DNA from: Bacillus sp. RAR_GA_16
GTDB taxonomy: Bacteria > Bacillota > Bacilli > Bacillales > Guptibacillaceae
Reading direction: 5' to 3'
DNA: 64,000 nt
Assembly: GCF_020165985.1 (NCBI RefSeq)
Contig: NZ_JAIUKZ010000018.1
Span: 62,001 to 126,000 of the forward strand
The position numbers were made by a program, and so were the translations under genes. Under the pieces are notes generated by a model. The model saw only the letters and a program-made list of their open reading frames with translations, searched no databases and had not been told where the DNA came from. Below are positions 10,901 through 20,898 of this stretch, one piece after another; the first letter of the stretch is position 1; the number at the start of each line of letters is the position of its first letter.

Positions 10901-11170
10901 AAGTGTGCCAATGATGCCGTCAGGTTTTTCTTTTTTAAGGATTTCCTCCACATAAGGAAGCGTCATCGGTTCCATGTAAACATGATCTGCAATTGAAGAA
11001 TCTGTCATAATCGTTGCAGGATTGCTATTAATTAAGACAACCTCAATTCCTTCTTCTTTTAGCGCCAGGCACGCTTGTGTTCCTGCATAATCAAATTCTG
11101 CCGCCTGACCAATGACAATAGGGCCAGATCCTAAAATGACAACTTTTTTTAACTCTTTACGTAAAGGCAT
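7984..11170 (-). pseudogene. carB: Carbamoyl-phosphate synthase large subunit, frameshifted near residue 123
   Basis: Large subunit making carbamoyl phosphate from ammonia, bicarbonate and two ATP; together the pieces give about 1,060 residues, near full length. The first about 123 residues read from 11170 ([27 protein letters not shown]). The rest reads in another frame from about 10805 to 7984, with two ATP-grasp halves (second starting GSGPIRIGQGVEFDY) and an MGS-like C-terminal domain. The break lies at 10796-10800, a run of five T on the plus strand; with four, the frame runs [12 protein letters not shown], which fits the family. This is a classic homopolymer indel. If real, carbamoyl phosphate for arginine would depend on a second, pyrimidine-type synthase elsewhere. 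It overlaps carA by 14 bases. Confidence 0.9.
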
Positions 11171-12230
11171 AGTGCTGGTCTCCTGTTCTCGTAATCTGGT
11201 TCATAAATGCATCGAATAAAAAAGCTGTATCTGAGGGTCCTGCGTGTGCTTCAGGATGGAATTGAACCGATTGAATGTTGTAATGTTTGTGTTTTAATCC
11301 TTCAACCGTTCCATCATTTAAATTAACAAAAGTAAGCGCAAACCCAGTATCTTCTAAAGTTTCCTGTACGACTTCATAACCGTGGTTTTGGGAGGTGATA
11401 AACACTTTTCCCGTTTCTAAATGCTTCACGGGGTGATTCGAACCACGGTGGCCAAACGTTAGCTTTCGAGTAGACGCTCCGTGTGCAAGAGCGAGAAGCT
11501 GATGACCAAGACAAATACCGAATGTGGGATATTCTTCACTTATAAGCCGGATCGTCTTATAAGTTGCAGATAATGCTTCTGGATCTCCCGGCCCATTACT
11601 TAACACCACTCCGTCTGGTTTTAGATCAACAACTTCCTCAAAAGTGGTGTCATATGGCATGATTGTTACAGCACAACCCAAAGATTGAAGTGACGTAAGA
11701 ATGGATTTCTTATACCCATAATCCATCAGCACAAGATGTGGCCCTTCACCTGGATAATGTGTTTTTTCTTTTACTGACACACCTGGAACAAAAGATTTCT
11801 CTAATTTCCATTCAACTTCGTTAGCAGGAAGTTCAGCCGTTATTTGTCCTTTCATCGTTCCATAATCCCGTAACATTTTAACAAGTGCTCGTGTGTCTAC
11901 ACCTGTTAAGGAAGGAATTTCATTTTGTAACAGACCATTTGAGAAGGAACCTGTTGCTAAATAATGACTAGGTTCCTCACACTGCTCTCCCGTTACAACA
12001 CCGTGAAGATGAAGGTGGTCACTTTCATTATCAAGATGATTTAGGCCATAGTTACCGATTTGTGGGTAGCAAAACACGATGATTTGCCCAGCGTAAGAAG
12101 GATCCGATACAATCTCTTGATAACCAGTCATGCTTGTATTGAAAACAACTTCACCAGAAGCTTCTAAAGCCCCTATTAGATCGCCTTCAAACACTGCTCC
12201 GTTTTCTAATACAAGATAGCCCTTTTTCAT
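11157..12230 (-). CDS. carA: Carbamoyl-phosphate synthase small subunit (glutaminase)
   Basis: Class I glutamine amidotransferase subunit that feeds ammonia to CarB (357 residues). An N-terminal CPSase small-subunit domain ([19 protein letters not shown]) is followed by the GATase domain, with the nucleophile Cys near 239 ([10 protein letters not shown]) and the His/Glu pair near 325 (QFHPEA). It overlaps argD by four bases (ATGA) and carB by 14. Co-location with arg genes marks it as the arginine-linked enzyme rather than the pyrimidine one. Confidence 0.96.
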   Translation of the reverse strand: MKKGYLVLENGAVFEGDLIGALEASGEVVFNTSMTGYQEIVSDPSYAGQIIVFCYPQIGNYGLNHLDNESDHLHLHGVVTGEQCEEPSHYLATGSFSNGLLQNEIPSLTGVDTRALVKMLRDYGTMKGQITAELPANEVEWKLEKSFVPGVSVKEKTHYPGEGPHLVLMDYGYKKSILTSLQSLGCAVTIMPYDTTFEEVVDLKPDGVVLSNGPGDPEALSATYKTIRLISEEYPTFGICLGHQLLALAHGASTRKLTFGHRGSNHPVKHLETGKVFITSQNHGYEVVQETLEDTGFALTFVNLNDGTVEGLKHKHYNIQSVQFHPEAHAGPSDTAFLFDAFMNQITRTGDQHYAFT

Positions 12231-13399
12231 CCCTTTTCCTCCTCTTCAGCTGACTGAAAAACCTCGGTTAGCTTCTCTAGAAATTCCTCTGCTTCCCCCT
12301 TACTCACATTAAGCGGTGGAAGAATACGAATAACGTTAGAACCTGCGCTTAAAACAAGAATATTTTTATCTCTAAGCTGACTCACGAATGGCGAGGCATC
12401 CGCCACTTCAATTCCTAGAAGTAACCCTAGTCCCCTTACTTCGATAATGGATGTGTGCTGCTTAGATAAACTTTTTATTTCATTTATTAGCATGTTTCCC
12501 ATTTCTTTTGCGTTGTTAAGGAAAGAAACGATCTCTTTCACCGTCTCAGTCGCGGCAGCAGAAGCAAGGGGATTTCCCCCAAATGTACTACCGTGAGTTC
12601 CTGGACCAAATGTTGACGCAACGCTTTCTTTCGCTAGCATCGCTCCAATTGGGAATCCTGACCCTAATCCTTTTGCGAGTGTCATAATATCAGGTTCAAA
12701 TCCATATTGCTCATAAGCAAATAGCGTGCCGGTTCGCCCCATCCCAGTTTGCACTTCATCAACAACAATAAGAATGTTGTTCGAGTGACACATAGACACA
12801 AGCGCTGAGATCCACTCCTGATCTGCTGGATGAACGCCTCCTTCTCCCTGAACGAGCTCTAACAAGACGGCTGCAGGTTTTCGTTCCTCGATTTCAGATA
12901 AACAATCTAAATCATTGTATGGAAAATACTCAAAACCAGGGAGCATTGGCCCAAAGCCATCTTGAAGGTTTGGCTGAGCTGTAGCAGAAAGGGAACCTAG
13001 CGTTCTTCCATGGAAGGACTTCGTGAACGTTGCAATCGTTTCTTTACCGCTCCATTTACGAACAAGCTTTATCGCTGCTTCATTCGCTTCTGTACCACTA
13101 TTACAGAAAAACACCTGGTCAAAACAGCTTTTCTCAGTTAACAGATGAGCGAGCTCCTGCTGTTTTGGGATATGGTATAAATTCGAACAGTGCCAGAGAA
13201 GATCTAATTGTGCTGAAACAGCTTTTTTTATCGCTAAAGGCTGATGACCGAGATTACATGTGGCAATGCCGGAAGTGAAATCAAGAAACTTTTTTCCGGC
13301 TTCACTATATAGGAAGCTTCCTTCTCCTTTAACAGCCGTAATCGGAAGGCGATTATAGGTTTGCATGATGCTTGTCTGTGACGTTTTAGTAAGTGACAT
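12227..13399 (-). CDS. argD: Acetylornithine aminotransferase
   Basis: PLP enzyme converting N-acetylglutamate semialdehyde to N-acetylornithine. It is a class III aminotransferase with the Schiff-base Lys near residue 242 (LAKGLGSGFPIGA), FFCNSGTEANEAA for cofactor binding and VDEVQTGMGRTG. The start at 13399 (MSLTKTSQ, 390 residues) is chosen because AAAGGAG lies seven bases upstream; the frame stays open to 13447 but without a ribosome site. It overlaps the argB end by 14 bases, consistent with translational coupling. Confidence 0.95.
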   Translation of the reverse strand: MSLTKTSQTSIMQTYNRLPITAVKGEGSFLYSEAGKKFLDFTSGIATCNLGHQPLAIKKAVSAQLDLLWHCSNLYHIPKQQELAHLLTEKSCFDQVFFCNSGTEANEAAIKLVRKWSGKETIATFTKSFHGRTLGSLSATAQPNLQDGFGPMLPGFEYFPYNDLDCLSEIEERKPAAVLLELVQGEGGVHPADQEWISALVSMCHSNNILIVVDEVQTGMGRTGTLFAYEQYGFEPDIMTLAKGLGSGFPIGAMLAKESVASTFGPGTHGSTFGGNPLASAAATETVKEIVSFLNNAKEMGNMLINEIKSLSKQHTSIIEVRGLGLLLGIEVADASPFVSQLRDKNILVLSAGSNVIRILPPLNVSKGEAEEFLEKLTEVFQSAEEEEKG

Positions 13400-14222
13400 T
13401 TTCAAACTCCTTTCGAACAATCCGCGTTCCAACAGGTTCATGTGCAATTGCTTTTAGCAGAGCATTTTCTTCTCGACCATCAAGAATAATGACAGAGGAG
13501 ACTTTATCCGAAAGAGCAGCAATCGCTCCTTTTACTTTCGGGATCATTCCACCAATAATCGTGCCCTTTTCTATTAAACTTGTTATCTTTTGCTCATCTA
13601 GCATACTGAAAATCACTTTTTGACCATTTATTGCCTCATAAACACCTGGAGTATCACTAACGAGACAAATGTCTGCATGGAGCGCCTGAGCGACAGCTGA
13701 AGCGGCTTCATCCCCATTAATGTTAAGAGGTTCAAAAGACTCATCCATACTGATAGGTGAGATAATGGGTATGTACCCAGCGTGAGAAAGTTGTTCAATT
13801 AATGTTGAATCTACCTGAAGGACTTCACCCACACGACCGAGTGATTCACTAGACTGTTTGCATGTAAACAGCTTTCCATCTACGCCGCTGATCCCAACAG
13901 CTTTCGCTCCTGCTCGTTGGATTTTCCTCACGAGGTGCTTATTCACCTTACCACTCAGTACCATTTCCACTGTATCGACCATCTCATCTGTTGTGATACG
14001 GAGTCCATCAACAAACGTTGTTTGAATCGATAGTTTATCAAGCATTCCTGAGATTTCAGGGCCACCGCCATGAACGAGTACAGGATGATAACCTTGTTGT
14101 TTCATAGTGAGTAGGTCAAAGAAAAATGAGTCTGGAAGCTGATTTAATATACTTCCACCACATTTAATTACAAAATACTTGTGGTTATGTTCTGTAGGAG
14201 GCATTGATTCTGACATAGTCAT
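13386..14222 (-). CDS. argB: Acetylglutamate kinase
   Basis: Phosphorylates N-acetylglutamate, the second committed step of the acetylated ornithine route. Amino-acid kinase fold: FVIKCGGS near the start, VHGGGPEI for substrate binding, NINGDEAASAVA, and GGMIPKV near the C-terminus. The start is uncertain: ATGs at 14222, 14216 and 14204 all lie inside the argJ end with no good ribosome site, so initiation probably relies on coupling to argJ. 278 residues from 14222. Confidence 0.93.
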   Translation of the reverse strand: MTMSESMPPTEHNHKYFVIKCGGSILNQLPDSFFFDLLTMKQQGYHPVLVHGGGPEISGMLDKLSIQTTFVDGLRITTDEMVDTVEMVLSGKVNKHLVRKIQRAGAKAVGISGVDGKLFTCKQSSESLGRVGEVLQVDSTLIEQLSHAGYIPIISPISMDESFEPLNINGDEAASAVAQALHADICLVSDTPGVYEAINGQKVIFSMLDEQKITSLIEKGTIIGGMIPKVKGAIAALSDKVSSVIILDGREENALLKAIAHEPVGTRIVRKEFENVTY

Positions 14223-15426
14223 AAGAGAGATCACACCCCCAAGCTGTTGCTTCTTCGTTTCCATTATGCAAATCAATAGAGATATGAATGTTCTCGTTTT
14301 CTAAATAAGATTTGGCCTCTTCTTCGCTAAATTCAGTTGTCATCCCAAAATCCACTACTTTAATTTGTCCCAGTGAGATAGAAAGAGAGTCTTCTTGAAC
14401 GGATTCTCCGCTGTACCCAATTGCACACACAATACGACCCCAATTCGCATCTGTTCCATAAATGGCTGTTTTCACTAAACTAGAACCCACAACAGATTTT
14501 GCAATGGCTTTTGCTCCGTTTTCTGTTTTCGCACCCTTTACATGAACTTCTACGAGTTTAGTAGCCCCTTCACCATCCTTAGCAATTAATTTCGCTAACT
14601 GCTGACACACATAGTTAAGAGAACTTAAGAACGTTTGCCACTCAGGATGACTTTCTGATAACTCTTCATTCTCCGCTTGACCATTTGCAAGAAGCAGAAC
14701 CATATCATTTGTACTTGTTTCTCCATCTACTGTAATCATGTTGTAAGTCGTCTCAGTGACAGAGCTTAATGCTGACTGAAGGGAAGAATTCTCTACATCG
14801 GCATCAGTTGTTACAAATGCTAACATCGTGGCCATGTTTGGCTTAATCATTCCTGATCCCTTTGCAGCCCCACCGATGGTAATGGCTTTTCCATCAATCT
14901 GACACGTAACAGCTACCTGTTTTGTCATGGTATCTGTCGTAACAATCGCTTCAGCAAAATCTTTGCCGCTCGTTTTTTCAGCATAGTCTGGAATGCGATG
15001 AATCCCTTTGCTAATGGCTTCCATAGGCAGATACTCTCCAATAACCCCAGTCGAAGTAACGGCCGTTTCTGTTTCTTTCAAACCCTTCACAGCTGCGAAT
15101 TGTTTTCGCATTTCATATGCATCCTCTAGCCCTTTCTTTCCTGTAAACGCATTGGCGTTTCCAGAATTAACGATCAGGCCTTGAAGTTTTCCATCTACTA
15201 AACTTTCTTTTGTCACTTTTAATGGCGCTGCCTCAAACGTATTCATTGTAAAAACCCCTGCAGCATTCGCTGGTACAACAGATGTAATCCAGCCAAGATC
15301 TTTGCGTTTTCGTTTCAAACCTGCATGAAAACCGCCTGCTTCAAATCCTTTTGGGGAAGTAACCGTCCCATTCTTTACGATTGAAAAAAGTTCCTCACTT
15401 ACAGTCGATGTTGCCAAAGCATTCAA
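14185..15426 (-). CDS. argJ: Bifunctional ornithine acetyltransferase / N-acetylglutamate synthase
   Basis: Transfers acetyl from N-acetylornithine to glutamate, recycling the acetyl group; many Bacillus ArgJ also use acetyl-CoA. The proprotein self-cleaves before the Thr in [10 protein letters not shown] (near residue 198), and that motif is intact. 413 residues if read from TTG at 15426. AAAGGA directly touches that codon, so a TTG three codons downstream, about nine bases from it, may be the true start. It lies 18 bases after argC. Confidence 0.95.
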   Translation of the reverse strand: MNALATSTVSEELFSIVKNGTVTSPKGFEAGGFHAGLKRKRKDLGWITSVVPANAAGVFTMNTFEAAPLKVTKESLVDGKLQGLIVNSGNANAFTGKKGLEDAYEMRKQFAAVKGLKETETAVTSTGVIGEYLPMEAISKGIHRIPDYAEKTSGKDFAEAIVTTDTMTKQVAVTCQIDGKAITIGGAAKGSGMIKPNMATMLAFVTTDADVENSSLQSALSSVTETTYNMITVDGETSTNDMVLLLANGQAENEELSESHPEWQTFLSSLNYVCQQLAKLIAKDGEGATKLVEVHVKGAKTENGAKAIAKSVVGSSLVKTAIYGTDANWGRIVCAIGYSGESVQEDSLSISLGQIKVVDFGMTTEFSEEEAKSYLENENIHISIDLHNGNEEATAWGCDLSYDYVRINASYRT

Positions 15427-15444
15427 TCCTTTCGTTTAGTAGAT

Positions 15445-16482
15445 TTATGGAAATACTGGAGACAAACTAAGACCTGCTGTTTCAGGATAACCAAATCGTA
15501 AATTCATATTTTGAACCGCTTGCCCGGCGGCCCCCTTCATCAAATTATCAATGACCGAGATAATCGTTAAACGTTTTGTTCTCGGATCCACAGAAAGGCC
15601 AATATCACAATAATTAGAACCGGATACGCCTTTTGTTGAGGGCCATTTCCCCTCAGGCATCACGCGAATAAAAGGGTGATCCTCATATATGGATTGGTAA
15701 AGATCAATCACTTCTGCTTCGGATCGATCCTGAGATAAATTGACATACATACTGCACATCATCCCTCTTGTAAGCGGGACGAGGTGAGTCGAGAACGATA
15801 CATTTACCTCTTCACCGATTTGATTCGAAATCACTTGTTCGATTTCAGGAATATGCTGGTGTTTGCCAAGTTTGTATGCTGATACGTTTTCATTCACTTC
15901 AGAGTAATGGGCGGCAAGACTCGTTTTACGTCCTGCGCCTGAAAGACCCGATTTTCCATCAATGATGATAGACGAAGGATCAGCCCATCCTTTCTGAATA
16001 ATAGGAAGAAGCCCAAGTAACGTTGCTGTCGGATAACATCCCGGATTGGCAATTAAGTTTGCCGATTTGATGTCGTCAGAATAGTATTCCGATAATCCAT
16101 AGACCGCTTTTGTTAAAGCTTCCTCAGGTGGAGATGAATGGTTATACCATTTTTCGTATAAATCCCCATTATTCAATCGGAAGTCTCCGGATAAATCGAT
16201 CATTGGAACACCCTTATTGAGCAGTGAAGGAACAGATTGACTGCTCACGCCAGCTGGTGTAGCGAAGAAAATAACATCTGACTCTTCAGCAAGCAACTCT
16301 ATATCAAGCGCTTGAAATTGACTTACTTGTATATTCTTAAGATGTGGGAAAACATCATGGACATTTGTTCCTGCGTTAGATGGAGATACAATTGTATGAA
16401 TGTCTACTTCAGGATGACTAAGCAATAAGCGAATTAATTCTAGTCCGCTATATCCGCTAGCACCGACTATACTTGCTTTCAC
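15445..16482 (-). CDS. argC: N-acetyl-gamma-glutamyl-phosphate reductase
   Basis: NADPH-dependent reduction of N-acetylglutamyl phosphate to the semialdehyde. Rossmann start IVGASGYSGLELIRLL; catalytic Cys near residue 147 in NPGCYPTA. I choose the GTG at 16482 (345 residues, as in B. subtilis) because GGGAG lies eight bases upstream; the in-frame GTG at 16491 touches that site. First gene of the arginine operon, behind a consensus promoter with ARG boxes. Confidence 0.96.
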   Translation of the reverse strand: MKASIVGASGYSGLELIRLLLSHPEVDIHTIVSPSNAGTNVHDVFPHLKNIQVSQFQALDIELLAEESDVIFFATPAGVSSQSVPSLLNKGVPMIDLSGDFRLNNGDLYEKWYNHSSPPEEALTKAVYGLSEYYSDDIKSANLIANPGCYPTATLLGLLPIIQKGWADPSSIIIDGKSGLSGAGRKTSLAAHYSEVNENVSAYKLGKHQHIPEIEQVISNQIGEEVNVSFSTHLVPLTRGMMCSMYVNLSQDRSEAEVIDLYQSIYEDHPFIRVMPEGKWPSTKGVSGSNYCDIGLSVDPRTKRLTIISVIDNLMKGAAGQAVQNMNLRFGYPETAGLSLSPVFP

Positions 16483-16510
16483 TATTTCCACTCCCTCTTT
16501 CTTTGCTTAT

Positions 16511-16545
16511 TGAATTATTATACATATTAAAGAATATATATACAA
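16511..16545 (-). promoter_or_regulatory. argC operon promoter with two overlapping ARG boxes
   Basis: Sigma-A promoter on the minus strand: -35 TTGTAT (16540-16545), 17-base spacer, -10 TATAAT (16517-16522). Two ARG-box-like sites overlap it: TGAATTATTATACA at 16511-16524, covering the -10, and AGAATATATATACA at 16531-16544, covering the -35. Both resemble the TGAAT-N4-ATTCA operator of ArgR/AhrC and their starts are 20 bases apart, about two helical turns. A weaker third match lies at 16567-16580. This implies repression by arginine-bound AhrC. Confidence 0.8.
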
Positions 16546-16654
16546 TAGGTTTTTTATTATTTTTTTTGAATTTATAAATATTTAATAACGGATTAACAAA
16601 AGCAACTTGTTTATCTTCCGAATAAACGAGTGTGTGAGATGAGAAAATTCGCTC

Positions 16655-16687
16655 AAAAAAAAGCACGCCTGTATAAGAGGCATGCTT
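16655..16687 (-). terminator. Intrinsic terminator of topB
   Basis: A 10-bp stem with one G-T pair (16661-16670 with 16678-16687), 7-nt loop, and eight T on the minus strand. It starts four bases after the topB stop. Confidence 0.88.
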
Positions 16688-16691
16688 ACAA

Positions 16692-18845
16692 TTAGTTTTT
16701 TTCAAACTCAAAGGTTAGTTTCTTCTCATCTGCACTCCATACAAGTGCAGCATTAAACGTCCCTTTTTTACTTTTCAATCCTTTGATGACATTGGATTTT
16801 CCATCAGTAAGAATTTTCTTTGCATTAGTTTGTGAAACTGGTTTTCCAAGAATTCGCTTTGAGATCGTGAATGGACACTTTGTCTTCGCATAACTACTAC
16901 AACCGAATAATTTACCTTTATCAAGAACATCCGAGTTACAAAGCGGACACTTGCCCACCTTTTTACCTAATGATTTTTTGGACGGTTGTGCTTCTATTTT
17001 AATATCTTTTAAATCCCATGATGTGGATGCTTCAACCGCGTCCGAAGTAAGTTTTGCTGCAAGTTTCTTAACTGACTCCATGAATGCTTGCGGAGATGCT
17101 TCGCCACTTCCAATTTGTTTTAGCCGCTGCTCCCATTTTGCCGTCATTTCTGGACTGGAAAGAACTGCGTCCCCTATTGAATCGATCAATAGAATACCCT
17201 TATCTGTAGCAAACACCTGATTTTTAACAACATCAATGTACTTTCGATCTTTTAGCATCGTAATAATTCCCGCTCTAGTCGCTTCGGTTCCAAGTCCTTC
17301 AGTATCCTTCAAAATTTTCTCAAGCGACTCATCATCTAGGTGTTTACCGGCTGTCTTCATCATCGTAATAAGCTGTCCTTCAGTAAATCGCTTAGGCGGC
17401 TGTGTTTTACCTTCTGTTACTTCTGTAGAGACAACTTTCCCCTTCTCATTCTGCTCAATAGGTGGTAACTCTTGATCTTTTTGGCTCGATGGAATAATTC
17501 TTTGCCATCCTTCTTGAATGCGCACTTGTCCTTTTGATTGAAATAAGGCCCTCTTGTCAACAAGAGTAAACACTGTTGTATAGTCTATGATTGACACATC
17601 TTCATGCGCTGCTAGAAGACTACGTGCGATTAAATCATAAATCTTCGCTTCATCCCCTGATAGCTTATCTAAGTTTGGGACTTGCTCTGTTGGTATAATC
17701 GCATAGTGATCACTTACTTTTGCTGCATTTACATATCGCTTATCATTTACCAGCGACTCGCGTTTTAAAGGAAAATAATCTTGATAGGCACTTTGCTTTT
17801 TTAGCTTTGATAAAATCGAAGGAAATTCAGCCGCCTCTTCTTTCGTAACAAAACTAGAGTCACTTCTTGGATACGAAATATTCCCTTTTGTGTAAAGCTT
17901 CTGGGCAATATCCAATGTTTTTTTCGGTGAAAATTTATAGCGCTTGTTGGCGGTTGACTGTAGAGATGACAGCTGATACAAAAAAGGTGCCTTGTATTGC
18001 TTACGTTCTGTCTTAACTTCACTCGCTACACAGTCTTTCTTTTCACAAAATTGCGCAACGGCTTGAGCCATCTCCGGCGTATCAAGTCTTGTTTGATCAT
18101 CTTTGATCCATTTTCCAACAATGATCTTTCCATTATAATTAAATGTGCCCTTCACTTCCCAAAAAGGCTCAGATTTAAAGTTTGCAATCTCTTTCTCTCG
18201 TTGGACAACTAATGCTAGAGTTGGGGTTTGAACCCTGCCTGCTGAAAAAACATCCTGCAGCCCTTTTTGTTTAAAGAGAAGGGTATAAACACGTGATGCG
18301 TTAATCCCTACGACCCAATCAGCACATGATCTTGCATAAGCCTCGTAATAAAGATTACGCGTTTCCGTTTCGTCTAAAAGAGATTGAAACCCTTCTTTTA
18401 CGGCACGCTCTGTTAATGACGAAATCCAGAGACGTTTCATTGGTTTCTTGCACCGAGCCTGATTCAAAATCGTACGGACAATGAGTTCACCCTCTCTCCC
18501 AGCATCACCCGCATGAATAATTGAACCTACTTCTTTCTTGTTAACGAGCTCTTTAATAATGTTAAATTGTTTCCATTTTCCTTTCGTTACCTGATAATGA
18601 AATTGTGTCGGAATCATCGGAAGGGTTTGCAGAGACCATTTCTTCCATGAAGATTCGTATGCTTCAGGAGGGACCAATTCACACAAGTGCCCTACTGCCC
18701 AGGTCATATAAGCACCATCAGGAAAATCAGCATTTGGTTTAATATAGAGATAACCTTGTTTTTTTTTAGTTGGATAAGGGGCGGCAAGTCGCGTTCCCTG
18801 ATCTGGCTTTTCGGCGATAATACAAACAGCTGCCAAAGGTAACAT
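16692..18845 (-). CDS. topB: DNA topoisomerase III (type IA)
   Basis: Type IA topoisomerase that relaxes and decatenates negatively supercoiled DNA (717 residues). An N-terminal Toprim domain (IIAEKPDQ, GDAGREGELI) is followed by the type IA core with the active-site Tyr near residue 325 (YPRSDS, where most relatives have YPRTDS). A C-terminal four-Cys zinc-type segment (KCPLCN...FGCSSYAKTKC) follows, then a short beta domain. The GAGAGGA ribosome site touches the ATG at 18845 and is better spaced for the TTG at 18836, so the protein may start three codons later. Monocistronic with a strong terminator. Confidence 0.93.
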   Translation of the reverse strand: MLPLAAVCIIAEKPDQGTRLAAPYPTKKKQGYLYIKPNADFPDGAYMTWAVGHLCELVPPEAYESSWKKWSLQTLPMIPTQFHYQVTKGKWKQFNIIKELVNKKEVGSIIHAGDAGREGELIVRTILNQARCKKPMKRLWISSLTERAVKEGFQSLLDETETRNLYYEAYARSCADWVVGINASRVYTLLFKQKGLQDVFSAGRVQTPTLALVVQREKEIANFKSEPFWEVKGTFNYNGKIIVGKWIKDDQTRLDTPEMAQAVAQFCEKKDCVASEVKTERKQYKAPFLYQLSSLQSTANKRYKFSPKKTLDIAQKLYTKGNISYPRSDSSFVTKEEAAEFPSILSKLKKQSAYQDYFPLKRESLVNDKRYVNAAKVSDHYAIIPTEQVPNLDKLSGDEAKIYDLIARSLLAAHEDVSIIDYTTVFTLVDKRALFQSKGQVRIQEGWQRIIPSSQKDQELPPIEQNEKGKVVSTEVTEGKTQPPKRFTEGQLITMMKTAGKHLDDESLEKILKDTEGLGTEATRAGIITMLKDRKYIDVVKNQVFATDKGILLIDSIGDAVLSSPEMTAKWEQRLKQIGSGEASPQAFMESVKKLAAKLTSDAVEASTSWDLKDIKIEAQPSKKSLGKKVGKCPLCNSDVLDKGKLFGCSSYAKTKCPFTISKRILGKPVSQTNAKKILTDGKSNVIKGLKSKKGTFNAALVWSADEKKLTFEFEKN

Positions 18846-18907
18846 TCCTCTCTCAAAAAAATAAGCTAGCTATTAGTATATCGTACATGTGATCGTATCG
18901 GATAGTA

Positions 18908-19936
18908 TTATCCTTGTTTTGACGAATGACTGGCACCAGTTAATTCAAATTGATTTTGTTTAAGAATGACAGTTTTGACAGGAAGGCTCGTTTTGACAAC
19001 ACGTTTCTTATAAGTTTTACGATTCGTTAATCCATAAACGATGCTATTAATCGCTAGAATCGATAAAGCAAACGCGGTTACCGGAGCTAGTACCATCCAG
19101 GGGAATGATTGCGCATAAGAAAAGTTTTGAGCGATTAATCCTGCCCACTCATTCGTCATTGAAAATGATTGTGTTGTTGTCTCACCTGTTTTAAAATCAA
19201 CATCCATCACCCTTACATCAGTGCCTCCAATGAAAATATTTAATAATCCCAGATGAGCGAAAATAATGAGAACTTGACCTACTTGCTGCACAAAAAGAAG
19301 CAATAGCTTCGGATACAAAAAAGGGGCCAAATGTTTTCTGAAAAGATGAAAGTTACTCCCTCCTAGAATTTTTGCACTATCAATGTATTCTTTTTTCGAT
19401 ATGCCGTCTAATTCATTTTGTATGTAAAGAGCTAGTACCGGAATACTTATACCAATCAGAATAAGCATTGGAAAGATGATTTTCGTAGAAACATCATAAC
19501 TCCAGCTAAAATTCAGAACAACCGGCGCGATCAGAAGATAAGTGAAAATCGTAACGGGTGCATAATGGAGCGTGTTCGCTAGTCCACTAAACATATTCCT
19601 TAAAGAGGAAGGTAGACGATAAAGGAAATAGCCAAATAGAAAAGAAAGGATAATTCTAAAAAAGGCAACGGCAATGGCTAACCCAATCGTGTATTTAGCA
19701 CCTTCTAACAGCTTCAATACAAAAGAATAGCCATCCAGATCGCTTCCAAGCGGAAACGATAATGAAGGTGCAAATGGAGCTAATGCTATAACGTTTCCAT
19801 TTTCATCATAAAGCATTTTATCAGGCTGAATCTGTGAACCATATAAACTATATAAGGAACTACTTATTAAAAGAAGCAATAAAAAACCAACCCCTAAGAC
19901 AAAAGGAACATTTCGTAGAAGTGAATTTTTCTTCAT
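18908..19936 (-). CDS. Oligopeptide-type ABC transporter permease (DppC/OppC-like), orphan
   Basis: Integral membrane permease of 342 residues with about six membrane helices. An EAA-like cytoplasmic loop for ATPase docking is seen (YIDSAKILGGSNFHLFRKHL), and the periplasmic-side GSDLDGYSF resembles the GTDxxGRD of OppC proteins, though degenerate. The start at 19936 (MKKNSL) has GGAGGG six bases upstream; ATGA overlap with the preceding permease shows coupling. No ATPase or binding protein is adjacent, so substrate and energising partner are unknown. Confidence 0.8.
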   Translation of the reverse strand: MKKNSLLRNVPFVLGVGFLLLLLISSSLYSLYGSQIQPDKMLYDENGNVIALAPFAPSLSFPLGSDLDGYSFVLKLLEGAKYTIGLAIAVAFFRIILSFLFGYFLYRLPSSLRNMFSGLANTLHYAPVTIFTYLLIAPVVLNFSWSYDVSTKIIFPMLILIGISIPVLALYIQNELDGISKKEYIDSAKILGGSNFHLFRKHLAPFLYPKLLLLFVQQVGQVLIIFAHLGLLNIFIGGTDVRVMDVDFKTGETTTQSFSMTNEWAGLIAQNFSYAQSFPWMVLAPVTAFALSILAINSIVYGLTNRKTYKKRVVKTSLPVKTVILKQNQFELTGASHSSKQG

Positions 19937-20886
19937 AGTACTCCCTCCTGCCTTGCTGTCCATCGTTCAATAAACCATTCGATTAAGGTAAAAAAAACAA
20001 AGGTTGGTAGAAAAATCATATATAGAGAGAGCGTTACCATCTCTGTATTCACGGCTCCATGTAGATAAATGAACATCATGATACCATTCATGTCAAATAT
20101 CAACTCCAACATAAGTAGGTTGGCCAGAGCGAATAGAAAAACTCCTTTAAAGTGATAAAACAACGAAACCATAGCATTCCGAAACATATGATGAAGTAGA
20201 ATCCTATAGCGGTTAATTCCTTTCCCTTTTGCAAGCTCTACATAAAGCTGATTTTCCTCTTCTTCAAAAGAGAGCAATAAATATTTATAAATGTAAACTG
20301 AAGGAAGTAAAGATAGGATGAAAATTGGTAAAAAGATGGCTTGATCATTAAATCCATTTGTGACATTGAAAAGAAGAAGATCTGTTTGTTTAAATAGCCA
20401 TATCACCCCAAGCTGTGCAAGTAATATCACAAAAATATCAGGCAAAGACTCGACTAGGAAAAAAATGCCCTTTATATAAGCTCTTGTTTGTTTTGGAAAA
20501 ACCATTGTTACCATCGTCAACACAATCCCTGCACATACTGAGACAATTAAGGATCCCACTAAATAAGACATAGAGAGACGATAAGCATCCCAAAGAGTAG
20601 GAAACAAGGGTAAATTTCTACCTCTTGCGTAATATTCAAGCATGTTGCCATTTATCAAATACTCGATGGTATGAATTAGTTGATTTACATATGCATTCAC
20701 GTTAAATACGATCGTATCATACAAAAAGAGTGTATTTGACAAGGTTTTTTGATCAATCATCTCTAATATTTCAAGCTGCGACTTCATGTTAAAAAAGAGA
20801 TATGGTAGGGACCCTATTAAGAGAATCCCTAGCGATGTTAATAGAAATTGAACAGCAGATCGACGAATAAATGATTTAGACACCAC
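19933..20886 (-). CDS. Oligopeptide-type ABC transporter permease (DppB/OppB-like), orphan
   Basis: A 317-residue membrane protein with an N-terminal helix, a large extracytoplasmic loop and about five further helices. The EAA-type loop reads LYVELAKGKGINRYRILLHH. It pairs with the next gene by ATGA overlap to form a heterodimeric permease. The start appears to be GTG at 20886 with only a weak ribosome site, 12 bases past the VOC gene, so translation may be coupled. Divergent from typical OppB proteins; substrate unknown. Confidence 0.78.
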   Translation of the reverse strand: MVSKSFIRRSAVQFLLTSLGILLIGSLPYLFFNMKSQLEILEMIDQKTLSNTLFLYDTIVFNVNAYVNQLIHTIEYLINGNMLEYYARGRNLPLFPTLWDAYRLSMSYLVGSLIVSVCAGIVLTMVTMVFPKQTRAYIKGIFFLVESLPDIFVILLAQLGVIWLFKQTDLLLFNVTNGFNDQAIFLPIFILSLLPSVYIYKYLLLSFEEEENQLYVELAKGKGINRYRILLHHMFRNAMVSLFYHFKGVFLFALANLLMLELIFDMNGIMMFIYLHGAVNTEMVTLSLYMIFLPTFVFFTLIEWFIERWTARQEGVL

Positions 20887-20898
20887 TTATGTATCCGA

